Positions 40,387 through 51,052 are shown, counted from the first letter of the stretch. The stretch is DNA of 64,000 nucleotides from Nocardioides albertanoniae (GCF_006716315.1 NZ_VFOV01000001.1:4170501-4234500), one strand, 5' to 3'. The notes: generated from the sequence alone by a model not told the origin. Made by a program: numbers and translations.

Positions 40387-42675
40387 GTGAACCACACGTC
40401 CGCCGCCGATGCGCGCATGCTGCTTGCGACTGACCTGGACGGAACCTTCCTAGCCGGCGATCCCGAGGCGAAGGTCAAGCTCTACCAGACGCTGAGCCGC
40501 CGCGAGGACGTGCTTCTCTCGTTCGTCACCGGCCGTGGGCTCGAGTCCGTGATGCCCCTGCTGGCCGACCCGACGATCCCGACCCCCGACTTCATCATCT
40601 GCGACGTCGGCGCCACCATCGTCACCGGCCACGACCTGCTCGCCGTCGAACCCATCCAGCAGGAGATCGCCGCCAGGTGGCCCGGCGAGCTGAAGGTCTT
40701 GGAGAAGATCGGCGACCGCCCCGGGCTGGTGCGCCAGAACGTGCCGCAGGACCGCCGGGTCTCCTACTTCTGCGACCCGGAGGCAGTCACCGACGACCTC
40801 GCTCCCCTGGTCGCCGAGATCGGCTGCGACCTGCTCTACTCGGCCGGCCACTACCTCGATGTGCTGCCCGGAGGGATCAACAAGGGCTACACCGTCACCA
40901 GGCTGGTCGAGCACCTCGGCATCCCCAAGGACCGCGTGCTGGTCGCCGGCGACACCCTCAACGACCTCTCGATGTATGACATCGGGTTCCCCGGCGTCTG
41001 CGTCGGCGAGGCCGAGGACCTGCTGCTCGACGCCACCCGCGACAAAGGGCGTACGTTCCACGCCACCGCCCCCGGCACCGGCGGCATCCTGCAGGCGATC
41101 AAGCACTTCAACCTGCTCGACGACGAGCACATCTACGACCCGGAGAACGACGCCGACGACCCGGGGAAGTCGGACCTCGTCATGGTCTACCACCGGCTCC
41201 CCTACGACGAGGTGATCGAGAACGGGGAGGTGCAGCGCCGGCGCCCGAAGTCGCCCAACGGCATCATCCCGACGCTGCTGTCGTTCTTCAGCGAGCGCAC
41301 CGGATCCTGGGTCGCCTGGTCGGTCGACGATCCGAAGCGCGGCAACTTCGCCACCCACACGGTCGTCGATCCCAAGCTCTACCCCGGCCTGGTCGCCTCA
41401 CGGCTGCCGCTGTCGAAGAAGGACGTCGACATCTTCTACAAACGCTTCTCCAAGGAGGCGTTCTGGCCGCTGCTGCACACCTTCTGGGAGCGCGCGAAGT
41501 TCAAGGAGGAGGACTGGCAGGTCTACCGCCGGGTCAACCGGGCCTTCGCCGAGCAGGCGGCAGCCGAGGCTGCGTACGGCGCCATCGTCTGGATCCACGA
41601 CTACAACCTGTGGATGGTGCCGGCGTTCCTGCGGGAGCTGCGACCCGATGTGAAGATCGCGTTCCTGCACCACACCCACTTCCCCTCGGCCGACGTGTTC
41701 AACGTGGTGCCGTGGCGACGCGAGATCATCGGCTCGCTGCTGCAGTGCGACTACATCTCCTTCCACATCCCCCGCCAGGTGGAGAACTTCGTCGACGTGG
41801 CCCGCGGGGTCGCGCCGGTCGAGGTGATCGAGACCGTCGACAGCGCCCCTCGATTCCGGACGTACGGCTTCGCGCTCGGGCTCGACACGATGCCGTCGGT
41901 CATCGACGTCGGCGGCCGTCGGGTGCACCTGGGCGCCAACCCGGTCAGCGTCGACACCCAGCGGATCGCCGACACCCTGGCCACGGAGGCCGTGCAGAAG
42001 TCGATCGCCAAGGTCAAGACGGAGTTCACCGGGCAGCGGATCGCGCTCGCCGTCTCCCGGCTCGACTACACCAAGGGCGTGCTGCAGCAGCTCGAGGCCT
42101 TCGAGCGGGCGCTGCTCGAGGACCCGTCGCTGATGGGCGAGCTCTCGCTGGTGCTGGTGTGCGTGCCGGCCGCCGGCGAGATGACCGTCTACAAGTCGCT
42201 GCAGAACCAGATCGAGCAGGCCGTCGGCCGCATCAACGGCCGGTTCTCGCGGATGGGCTGGATGCCCGTGCACTTCTACTTCCGGCCGATCCCGTTCGAG
42301 GAGCTGTTGGCCTACTACGCCAACGCCGACATCATGTGGATCACGCCGCTGCGCGACGGCCTCAACCTCGTCGCCAAGGAGTACGCCGCGGTGCACGGCC
42401 TCCTCGGCACCAGCGGCACGCTGGTGCTCTCCGAGTTCGCCGGGGCGGCGGCCGAGCTGCGCGGCGCGGTGCTGACCAACCCCCACGACGTCTCCGACAT
42501 GGTGCGGGTCTTCCTGCAGGCCGTCGACATGGACGAGGCCGAGACCAAGGATCGGATGCGCGGGCTGTGGGACACCGTGCGCCACCACGACTCGAACGCC
42601 TGGGCCGACGGGTTCATCGCGGCCGTCGAGGCCGCCACCGCGACCCCGACCCCGGACGAAGCCGCGGGCGCCTGA
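40387..42675 (+). CDS. Bifunctional HAD phosphatase-GT20 synthase, probable glucosylglycerol-phosphate synthase/phosphatase
   Basis: This 762-residue fusion starts at GTG 40387 after GAGGAG. The N-terminal HAD domain (about 8-245) has DLDGT (D16, D18), TGR, GGINKGY and GDTLNDLSMYD, as in sucrose-phosphatase-like enzymes. The C-terminal GT20 domain (about 275-740) has WIHDYNLWMVP, FLHHTHFPSADVF, SRLDYTKG and TPLRDGLNLVAKEY. Stretches such as VYHRLPYDE, KSPNGIIPTLLSFF and EMTVYKSLQNQIEQ are those I know from glucosylglycerol-phosphate synthase GgpS rather than OtsA. HAD-first order also argues against OtsA-OtsB, where the phosphatase follows. Likely product is glucosylglycerol, an osmolyte; trehalose is the alternative. 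Confidence 0.82.
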   Translation: MNHTSAADARMLLATDLDGTFLAGDPEAKVKLYQTLSRREDVLLSFVTGRGLESVMPLLADPTIPTPDFIICDVGATIVTGHDLLAVEPIQQEIAARWPGELKVLEKIGDRPGLVRQNVPQDRRVSYFCDPEAVTDDLAPLVAEIGCDLLYSAGHYLDVLPGGINKGYTVTRLVEHLGIPKDRVLVAGDTLNDLSMYDIGFPGVCVGEAEDLLLDATRDKGRTFHATAPGTGGILQAIKHFNLLDDEHIYDPENDADDPGKSDLVMVYHRLPYDEVIENGEVQRRRPKSPNGIIPTLLSFFSERTGSWVAWSVDDPKRGNFATHTVVDPKLYPGLVASRLPLSKKDVDIFYKRFSKEAFWPLLHTFWERAKFKEEDWQVYRRVNRAFAEQAAAEAAYGAIVWIHDYNLWMVPAFLRELRPDVKIAFLHHTHFPSADVFNVVPWRREIIGSLLQCDYISFHIPRQVENFVDVARGVAPVEVIETVDSAPRFRTYGFALGLDTMPSVIDVGGRRVHLGANPVSVDTQRIADTLATEAVQKSIAKVKTEFTGQRIALAVSRLDYTKGVLQQLEAFERALLEDPSLMGELSLVLVCVPAAGEMTVYKSLQNQIEQAVGRINGRFSRMGWMPVHFYFRPIPFEELLAYYANADIMWITPLRDGLNLVAKEYAAVHGLLGTSGTLVLSEFAGAAAELRGAVLTNPHDVSDMVRVFLQAVDMDEAETKDRMRGLWDTVRHHDSNAWADGFIAAVEAATATPTPDEAAGA

Positions 42676-42680
42676 CGATT

Positions 42681-42778
42681 CGCCGAGTCGGCTCGTTCTG
42701 ACGCCGAACGATGCCGAGTCGGCTCGTTCTAACGCGCCGACTCGGCATCAATTGTGGTCAGAACGAGCCGACTCGGCG
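42681..42778. repeat. Nested palindromes between convergent genes
   Basis: Outer 22-bp arms (42681-42702 and 42757-42778) are perfect complements. Inside is a second palindrome, ATGCCGAGTCGGC (42711-42723) with its complement (42736-42748). GCCGAGTCGGCTCGTTCT occurs three times counting strands. The outer arm abuts the MFS stop codon, so this is a likely bidirectional terminator. Confidence 0.85.
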
Positions 42779-43990
42779 TTAGCTCGGCTGGGCCCGGCGT
42801 CGGTGGATGGTGGTGCTCCACAGCAGCACCACCATCCCGCCGGCAGCCAGGCCCGCGCCGACCAGCGGCGCCTCTCGTGCGCTCCAGGTGTCGAGGGCGA
42901 GGCCGCCGGCGAAGGCGCCGAGGGCGTTGGCGATGTTGAGGCTCGCGTGGTTCATCGCAGCGCCGAGGGTCACCGCGTTGTCGGCGACGTCCATCAGGCG
43001 CACCTGCAGGTTGATCACCAGCACCGAGGCGATCGCAGTGGTCAAGAACGCCACCGGCGCGAGCCACCAGCCGGCGGGGGCGACCAGCCAGAAGAGCGAC
43101 AGCACGGCGATCATGCCGAGGCTGCTCACCAGCAGCGACCCCATCACCGACCAGCGCGCCATCTCGCCGGCCACCCAGGTGCCGACGACCATGCCGAGGC
43201 CGAAGGCGAACACGAACCACGGCACCGCGCCCGCGGCCAGTCCGGCCGTGCCGGTGACGATCGGGGAGATGTAGGAGTAGGCCGCGAACATGCCGCCGAA
43301 GCCGATCGCGCCCGCGAGCATGGTCAACCAGACCTGGGGGTTGGTGAAGAACGTGCTCGCCTCACCTCGGCCGGTCGCGTTCGGGTCGCCCGGGAAGTGG
43401 GGCACCGAGACCTGCACCAGCACCACGGTGAGCAGGGCGAGGCCTGCTGCTGCGGCGTACGGTGCCCGCCAGCCGGCGCTCTGGCCGAGCCAGGTCGCGA
43501 ACGGCACGCCGATCACGTTGGCGACCGAGAGCCCGAGCATGACCAACGCGACGGCACGACCGCGGTGTTTCGGGGCGGCCATCGAGGTCGCCACGATGGT
43601 CGCGACACCGAAGTAGGCACCGTGCGGAAGCCCGTCGAGGAAACGCGCGACCAGCAGCATGTGGAAGTCGACCGCGACAGCGCTGAGCACGTTGAACAGG
43701 GCATAGGCCGCCATCAGCGCCAGCAGCAGGCCTTTGCGTGGGAGATGCGCGACGAAGAACGACAGGATCGGTACGCCGACCACGACACCGACCGCATAGG
43801 CACTGATCAGGTGACCCGCCGTCGAGGTGCCGACGCCGACCCCCTCGGCGATCTCCGGCAGCACGCCCATGGTCACGAACTCGGTCGTTCCGATCGCGAA
43901 GCCACCCATCGCGAGCGCGAGCACAGCGACGGCGAAGCGTGCGGGAGTGACCGGCTTCGCGGCGGTCATGGGGCTAACGGTGTCGGTCAC
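42779..43990 (-). CDS. MFS transporter, DHA1 (AraJ/arabinose-efflux-like) family
   Basis: The 403-residue protein has twelve hydrophobic segments. The family signature GTTEFVTMGVLPEIAEGVGV occurs in helix 1 and the loop 2-3 region contains AHLPRKGLLLALM. LDGLPHGAYFGVA lies in helix 4 as in AraJ/CmlA-type drug and sugar exporters. The start at GTG 43990 is followed by an in-frame ATG at 43969. Substrate is unknown. It is divergent from the HTH/ClpN operon across 200 nt that contain a very long palindrome. Confidence 0.85.
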   Translation of the reverse strand: MTDTVSPMTAAKPVTPARFAVAVLALAMGGFAIGTTEFVTMGVLPEIAEGVGVGTSTAGHLISAYAVGVVVGVPILSFFVAHLPRKGLLLALMAAYALFNVLSAVAVDFHMLLVARFLDGLPHGAYFGVATIVATSMAAPKHRGRAVALVMLGLSVANVIGVPFATWLGQSAGWRAPYAAAAGLALLTVVLVQVSVPHFPGDPNATGRGEASTFFTNPQVWLTMLAGAIGFGGMFAAYSYISPIVTGTAGLAAGAVPWFVFAFGLGMVVGTWVAGEMARWSVMGSLLVSSLGMIAVLSLFWLVAPAGWWLAPVAFLTTAIASVLVINLQVRLMDVADNAVTLGAAMNHASLNIANALGAFAGGLALDTWSAREAPLVGAGLAAGGMVVLLWSTTIHRRRAQPS

Positions 43991-44064
43991 TACTGCCTAA
44001 CCATGCCCCGTTCGCGGGCTATTCCGTGCATCGGTGTGACCCGCGTCCCCCGGCCCACGCCCGT

Positions 44065-44132
44065 CGAGAGGTCACTCCTGCAGGTCGAGTGGGCACGGAC
44101 GTGCCCACTCGACCTGCAGGAGTGACCTCTCG
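44065..44132. repeat. Perfect 32-bp-arm palindrome in a divergent promoter region
   Basis: Arms 44065-44096 and 44101-44132 are exact reverse complements around a 4-nt loop (GGAC), beginning CGAGAGGTCACTCCTGCAGG. It lies between the starts of the MFS gene and the HTH gene, 75 and 59 nt away, so it is not a simple end-of-gene terminator. Confidence 0.9.
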
Positions 44133-44142
44133 GCCCCAGGTT

Positions 44143-44187
44143 TGTCAATCTTGGTTGACAGAAGGCTCGTGTCAACTTAGATTGACA
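44143..44187 (+). promoter_or_regulatory. Promoter with twin TGTCAA-N6-TTGACA operators
   Basis: Two 18-bp palindromes TGTCAA-N6-TTGACA occupy 44143-44160 and 44170-44187, 27 bp apart. TTGACA at 44155-44160 is also a consensus -35 box, 17 bp from a -10 box TAGATT at 44178-44183. Transcription should begin around 44190, at the ATG at 44191, giving a leaderless mRNA. Confidence 0.75.
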
Positions 44188-44190
44188 CGC

Positions 44191-44403
44191 ATGACGGATG
44201 CGAAGGACCTGGCGGAGTCGGCAGCGAGCGCCGACCCGCGCGTCGGGTTGCGGGCAGCGCTCGCGCTACGCCGCCTGGCCGACTCGTTGGAGCGGCTGCA
44301 GGTGACCAATGCCCGCCGCAACGGGTGGGCCTGGCAGGAGATCGCCGACGCGCTGGAGGTCAGCCGGCAGGCGGTTCACAAGAAGTATGCGAAGGAGATG
44401 TGA
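44191..44403 (+). CDS. Small helix-turn-helix protein
   Basis: This 70-residue protein starts at ATG 44191. An N-terminal helix rich in Ala, Leu and Arg (RAALALRRLADSLERLQVTNARR) is followed by a helix-turn-helix (WAWQEIADALEVSRQAVHKKYA) that nearly fills the C-terminus. The gene overlaps the Clp-N-domain gene by 1 nt (TGATG). The twin palindromes in its promoter make autoregulation likely, with the paired gene as part of the same response. Similar HTH/Clp-N pairs occur in other actinobacteria, but I know no experimental function. Confidence 0.82.
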   Translation: MTDAKDLAESAASADPRVGLRAALALRRLADSLERLQVTNARRNGWAWQEIADALEVSRQAVHKKYAKEM

Positions 44404-44939
44404 TGTTCGAGAGGTTCACCCGGCCCGCGCGCGACGCGGTGACGACGGCACAGACGTACGCGACCGAGCTCGGCCACGAGCGCATCGGCGACGACCACCT
44501 CCTGCTGGCGATCCAGGCCGGCGACTCCCTCGGCGCTCGGGCGCTCGCCGGGTCAGGGGTCGACGCGACCGAGCTGCGGGAAGAGATCGAGCGCGCCCAC
44601 GGACACCTCGGCAGCGACGACGCCGACGCGCTCGCCGCGCTGGGGATCGACCTGGACGCCGTGCGCTCCAAGGTCGAGTCGGCGTTCGGGGAAGGAGCGC
44701 TGGACAACGGGCGGCCACGCCGCCGCCTCGGCGGCCACCTCCCCTTCACCAAGGACGCGAAGAAGGTGCTCGAGCTCGGGCTGCGCGAGGCGATCAGGCT
44801 CGGAGACCGCTCCATCGGCACCGAGCACATCCTGCTGGGCATCCTGCGCGCGGAAGGGGACGGGCATGCTGCACTACGGACACTCGGTGTGGACGCTGAT
44901 GCGCTGCGCCGCGTACTCGAGCGCGGCGAAGCCGCCTGA
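44403..44939 (+). CDS. Stand-alone Clp N-terminal (double repeat) domain protein
   Basis: The 178-residue protein starts at ATG 44403 with GAAGGAGA upstream in the HTH gene. It has two Clp-N repeats: residues 1-70 (FERFTRPARDAVTTAQ, HERIGDDHLLLAI) and about 112-175 (PFTKDAKKVLELGLREA, RSIGTEHILLGIL). No AAA+ module follows, so it cannot unfold proteins. Clp-N domains bind substrates and adaptors, or arginine-phosphorylated proteins in the ClpC case. This one may act as an adaptor or decoy for ClpC; that is inference. Confidence 0.88.
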   Translation: MFERFTRPARDAVTTAQTYATELGHERIGDDHLLLAIQAGDSLGARALAGSGVDATELREEIERAHGHLGSDDADALAALGIDLDAVRSKVESAFGEGALDNGRPRRRLGGHLPFTKDAKKVLELGLREAIRLGDRSIGTEHILLGILRAEGDGHAALRTLGVDADALRRVLERGEAA

Positions 44940-44964
44940 CCCACCCGCCGAGTCGACGGGTGGG

Positions 44965-47900
44965 TCAGCCGGCGAGGTGGGACCAGGCCGGCGCCAGACC
45001 GGCCCACGGACCGACAGCGGCGATCTCGCCGTCGACCATGACCACGACACGGTCGGCCTGGGCGAGAGCGGCCCGCTTGGAGGTCGCCCCGACCACCGTG
45101 GTGTGCCGCTCGCGAAGCGCCCGCCAGAGCTCGATCTCGGTGGACGCGTCGAGCGCGCTGGAGACGTCGTCGGCCAGGAGCAGCTCGGTGCCGGCCGCGA
45201 GCGCCCGCGCCAGCGCGAGCCGCTGGACCTGCCCACCGGAGAGGCGTACGCCGCGGTGACCGACGAGCGCATCCGGCCCGCCCGCCTCCTTGACGTCGAG
45301 GTCGAGGCGCGCGTCGGCGACCGGGGCGTCGAACGGCCGGTCATGACCCAGGCGGATGTTGTCGGCGAACGTGCCGGAGAGCACCCTCGGCACCTGGGCG
45401 ACGTAGGCGACCTGCCCGGGCCGCAAGAAGGCCTGCGGGTCTTCGACCAGCTCGTCGTTCCATCGGATCACGCCGGTGTGCTCGATCAGGCCGGCGAGCG
45501 AGGCCAGCAGCGACGACTTGCCCGACCCGACCTGCCCGACGAGGAGCACCAGCTCGCCGCGCTCGATGGTGAGCGAGACGTCGGAGACCCCGATGGTGCC
45601 GTCGTCGTGGACCGCGGAGACTCCCGCGAGCTCCAAGGACCGCAGCTCCACCCGCTCGACCGGACCGGGCGCCGGGGCGGCACCGGAGACCAGGTCGACG
45701 TCGGGAGGGAGGTCCATCAGGTCGCGACCGCTCGCGAACCTGCTGGTCTCCTTCTGCCAGGCGCGGGTGCCGGGCGCCTCGGTCACGACCATGCCGGCCA
45801 CCCGGCCGAACCAGTCGAAGCCCGAGACCGCGTTGGAGACCAGCAGTGCGGTCGCCAGGCCCCAGCCGCCGCCGAAGTAGATGCCCCAGGCGGCCACCAC
45901 GCCGCACTGGACCATGAGAGCCGGCACCCCGTCGAGGAATGCCTGCACCCGGTGCTCCTTCACGGCGGCCTCGACCCGACCGGAGTCGACCTGCTGCAGG
46001 TGGACGTGGACCTGCGGAGTGGCCGCGGCCAGCTTGACGGTGCGCACCGACTCCAGCGCGGAGACCACCGCGCGCCCGAACCGAGCCCGGGCGGCCGAGG
46101 ACGCCGCCGCGGAGCGCCCGGCGATCGGTCGCCCGACCGCGGAGGCCAGCGCTGAGGCGACCATGACGACCAGCAGCACGGCTCCGGCCAGCGCGGTGCC
46201 GGCGAGCAGTGCGGTGATCGCGGCGATGACCAGGCCGTTGACGAAGTCGACCCAGCGGTCGGAGTAACGGGCGTATCGATCCGCGTCCATCGACCGGGCC
46301 ACGACCTCACCCGGCGGGGTGCGGGTCAGCCGGTGCTGACGGGTCTGACCGTAGAGCACCGCCATCCGCGCCCGCAGCATGACCTCGATCCACCAGCGCG
46401 GGTAGCGGTAGAAGGCGTCGGCGAGCATCACCGGCGCGGCGAGCAGGCTGACCACCAGCAGCGCCGACAGCACCGTCGGCATGCCACCGCCCTGCAGCGA
46501 CTCGACGATGAGGCCCCACAGCAGGCCGGTGAAGGCGCCCTGGGCACCGCTCATCGAGGCGAACAGGAAGAGCAGCGCACCCGCGACACCCCACTCGGGG
46601 CGGATGAACAGGGCGTGAGCGATCCCCTTGGCGAGCGAGGGGCCGGCGCCGACCTCGGGCATCTCCGGCGGAGTGCCCGCGCGACGCTTGCCGCCGACGT
46701 TGCCCTCGGCGACATGGTCGAGGGTGGAGTGGTCGACCGGCGTCGCGTCGGGGTCCGGAGAGTCGTGGTGCTCGGTGCGGCTGGCCTCGAGCAGGTCGCG
46801 GAACGGTCCGGGCGCCGTCGCCAGGGAAGCGCGCAGGCCGTGCTGGATCACCCGGCCGTGGTCGAGCACCGCGACGTGCGGCGCCCGTTCGATGGTCGAG
46901 AGGCGGTGGGCGATCAAGATGCCGGTGCGGCCGGTGAGCAGCCTGTCGGCGGCAGCCACCACCCGTCGCTCGGTCAGCGGATCCATCCGCGCGGTCGCCT
47001 CGTCGAGCACGACCACACGCACGTCACGCACGAGCAGCCGGGCGAAGGCGACCAGCTGCTCCTCCCCCGCCGACAGCGAGGTGCCGCCGGGGCCGAGCAG
47101 GGTGTCGAGTCCGTCGGGCAGGCCGTCGACCCACTCCGAGAGTCCGAGCGTGGCGATCGCACCCTCGATGTCCGCACGCGGACGCGAGTCGTCGAAGAGG
47201 GAGATGTTGTCGGCGAGCGTGCCGGCCAGGATCTCCGTACGCTGCGTCACCACGCCCACGGATGCGCGCAGCTGCTGCAGGTCGAGCTCGCGCACGTCGA
47301 CACCGCCCAGGAGCACCGCCCCGCGAGGCGGCTCGACGGCACGGGAGAGCAGCGAGGCGAGCGTCGACTTGCCCGACCCGGTGCGACCGACGAGCGCGAT
47401 CGTGTCACCCGCGGGCACCGTGAGCGAGATGTCCTGCAGGGCGAAGGAGCCCTCGGCGTAGGAGAACGTCAGGTCGCGCAGCTCGACCTCGAGCGCGCCG
47501 CCCTCGGGCACCGGGGCGCCGCCCTCGGGCTCCGGCTCGGTCGCCATCATCTGGCGCAGCCGGATCACGGCGCCCATGCCCGCCTGGATGTCGGGCAGGT
47601 GGCTGGCGAGCATCGCGATCTGACCCACGAAGGTGCTCGTCACCAGGAACAACGTGACCAGCGCACTGATCCCGAGACGATCGGTGGCAGCGAGCGCGAT
47701 GCCGGCGAGGCCGATGCCGGCGAGCAGCGAGTGCAGGAGCACCCCGGCCCGCAGACCGACCTTCGCCTCGACCTTGACCACGGCGCAGAACTTCGCATGC
47801 ACCGTCGCGGAGAGGCGGGCCACGCGGGCGACCACGTGGGCCTGCCCCAGGCTGGTACGCAGGTCGTCACGCCCCGCGATGCCTTCCTCGAGCGCGGCGG

Positions 47901-48525
47901 CATGGTCGGTCCAGGACGCCTCCTCGATCACCTTGAGACGCGAGATCTCGCCCAGGAGCCGGCGGATGGCGAACCACGTGGCGACCGCGAGCAACGGGAA
48001 CAGGATCGCCGCCGGCCACCAGGTGAAGCTGGCCACGATCCACATCGGCAGCGCCGCGAAGATCGAACGGAACAGCATCCACAGCTGCCAGCGCAGCAGG
48101 TTGCCGACCTCGTGGGAGTCGTCGTCGACGCGGTCGAGGATCTCGCCGACCGCCTGCTCGCTGAGCTCGGCGAGCGGCTGGCGCATCGCGGCTTGGAGCA
48201 CGTCTTCGCGCAGCTTGCCCTCGACCCGGTCGGAGACCCCGACCCAGGCGATCTTGGCCGTCGAGTCGACGAGCGAGGCGCCGATCACGCACAGGGCCAG
48301 CCACCCGACCAGCGTGCCTGCCGGGTGCTCGGCGAGCCGACCGGCGACCACCGTGCCGATCGACTGGGCGACCATCGCCACCGCGAGGGCGATCAGAGCA
48401 GCGGCCGAGACCGGCCCCCTCAGGCGTCGCCAGTCGACCTGTCGACTCGAGTCAACAGGCGTGGCGGGAGCTCCGTCGACCTGGCCGGATACCGGCGTGG
48501 GCGGAGTCGAGAGGGTCGTAGTCAT
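44965..48525 (-). CDS. Fused ABC exporter with two TMD-NBD halves (asymmetric ATP sites)
   Basis: This 1186-residue protein is a head-to-tail fusion of two exporter halves. The first half has a membrane domain (about 35-320) and NBD1 with Walker A VGRTGSGKST near 378, signature LSAGEEQ and Walker B VVVLDEATARMD. The second half has a membrane domain (about 630-920) and NBD2 with Walker A VGQVGSGKSS near 998, signature LSGGQVQ and Walker B LLLADDVSSALD. NBD2 has Asp in place of the catalytic Glu and NBD1 a degenerate signature. Together these make one canonical and one degenerate ATP site. Start is ATG 48525 (TTG 48528 rejected). Substrate unknown. Confidence 0.9.
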   Translation of the reverse strand: MTTTLSTPPTPVSGQVDGAPATPVDSSRQVDWRRLRGPVSAAALIALAVAMVAQSIGTVVAGRLAEHPAGTLVGWLALCVIGASLVDSTAKIAWVGVSDRVEGKLREDVLQAAMRQPLAELSEQAVGEILDRVDDDSHEVGNLLRWQLWMLFRSIFAALPMWIVASFTWWPAAILFPLLAVATWFAIRRLLGEISRLKVIEEASWTDHAAALEEGIAGRDDLRTSLGQAHVVARVARLSATVHAKFCAVVKVEAKVGLRAGVLLHSLLAGIGLAGIALAATDRLGISALVTLFLVTSTFVGQIAMLASHLPDIQAGMGAVIRLRQMMATEPEPEGGAPVPEGGALEVELRDLTFSYAEGSFALQDISLTVPAGDTIALVGRTGSGKSTLASLLSRAVEPPRGAVLLGGVDVRELDLQQLRASVGVVTQRTEILAGTLADNISLFDDSRPRADIEGAIATLGLSEWVDGLPDGLDTLLGPGGTSLSAGEEQLVAFARLLVRDVRVVVLDEATARMDPLTERRVVAAADRLLTGRTGILIAHRLSTIERAPHVAVLDHGRVIQHGLRASLATAPGPFRDLLEASRTEHHDSPDPDATPVDHSTLDHVAEGNVGGKRRAGTPPEMPEVGAGPSLAKGIAHALFIRPEWGVAGALLFLFASMSGAQGAFTGLLWGLIVESLQGGGMPTVLSALLVVSLLAAPVMLADAFYRYPRWWIEVMLRARMAVLYGQTRQHRLTRTPPGEVVARSMDADRYARYSDRWVDFVNGLVIAAITALLAGTALAGAVLLVVMVASALASAVGRPIAGRSAAASSAARARFGRAVVSALESVRTVKLAAATPQVHVHLQQVDSGRVEAAVKEHRVQAFLDGVPALMVQCGVVAAWGIYFGGGWGLATALLVSNAVSGFDWFGRVAGMVVTEAPGTRAWQKETSRFASGRDLMDLPPDVDLVSGAAPAPGPVERVELRSLELAGVSAVHDDGTIGVSDVSLTIERGELVLLVGQVGSGKSSLLASLAGLIEHTGVIRWNDELVEDPQAFLRPGQVAYVAQVPRVLSGTFADNIRLGHDRPFDAPVADARLDLDVKEAGGPDALVGHRGVRLSGGQVQRLALARALAAGTELLLADDVSSALDASTEIELWRALRERHTTVVGATSKRAALAQADRVVVMVDGEIAAVGPWAGLAPAWSHLAG

Positions 48526-48675
48526 CAATAGGTCACGGTAGGCGCGACCACCGACACTCTCCTAAAGGTTTTCCGCCTCCGGCCGCCGACAAACCTTGAC
48601 CCGACCTGCACCTTCGCGGTTCAGAAGAAAGATATGGAGAGCAAGATCACCTCCGCAGGACGCTCGAGAAGCACG

Positions 48676-48707
48676 CCGGCCCGGCACGGAGATCCGTGCC
48701 GGGCCGG
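48676..48707 (-). terminator. Terminator of icd
   Basis: CCGGCCCGGCACGGA (48676-48690) and its exact complement (48693-48707) form a 15-bp stem with a 2-nt gap. It lies 52 nt past the icd stop. A second small hairpin (GGCGCTCGCTTCGCTCGCGCC region, 48727-48746) lies between. Confidence 0.8.
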
Positions 48708-48759
48708 GTGATGACCATCTCGGGTGGCGCTCGCTTCGCTCGCGCCTCCCGCGCTCGTC

Positions 48760-50964
<2,205 letters not shown>

Positions 50965-51040
50965 TGCGGTGGCTACTCCTGACAGGTTGCGATCTACGGT
51001 GCTGCTGACTGAGGTCGGGGACCCGGCAACGGGAAAGTGC

Positions 51041-51052
51041 CTTGACGTCAAG
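51041..51052. promoter_or_regulatory. 12-bp palindrome upstream of icd
   Basis: CTTGACGTCAAG is self-complementary and sits in the 272-nt region between divergent icd and the aquaporin gene. It could be an operator; the protein is unknown. A second imperfect inverted repeat (TGACAACA / TGTTGTTCA) lies near 51128-51150, closer to the aquaporin gene. Confidence 0.4.

Noticed and set aside
40387..42675. Calling the fusion a bifunctional trehalose-6-phosphate synthase/phosphatase
   Set aside because: The phosphatase is N-terminal and several GT20 segments fit GgpS better; trehalose synthesis is kept only as the alternative.
46333..48531. A 732-codon plus-strand frame over the ABC exporter
   Set aside because: Shadow frame with repetitive His/Arg/Asp composition; the opposite strand has both Walker A motifs and signatures.
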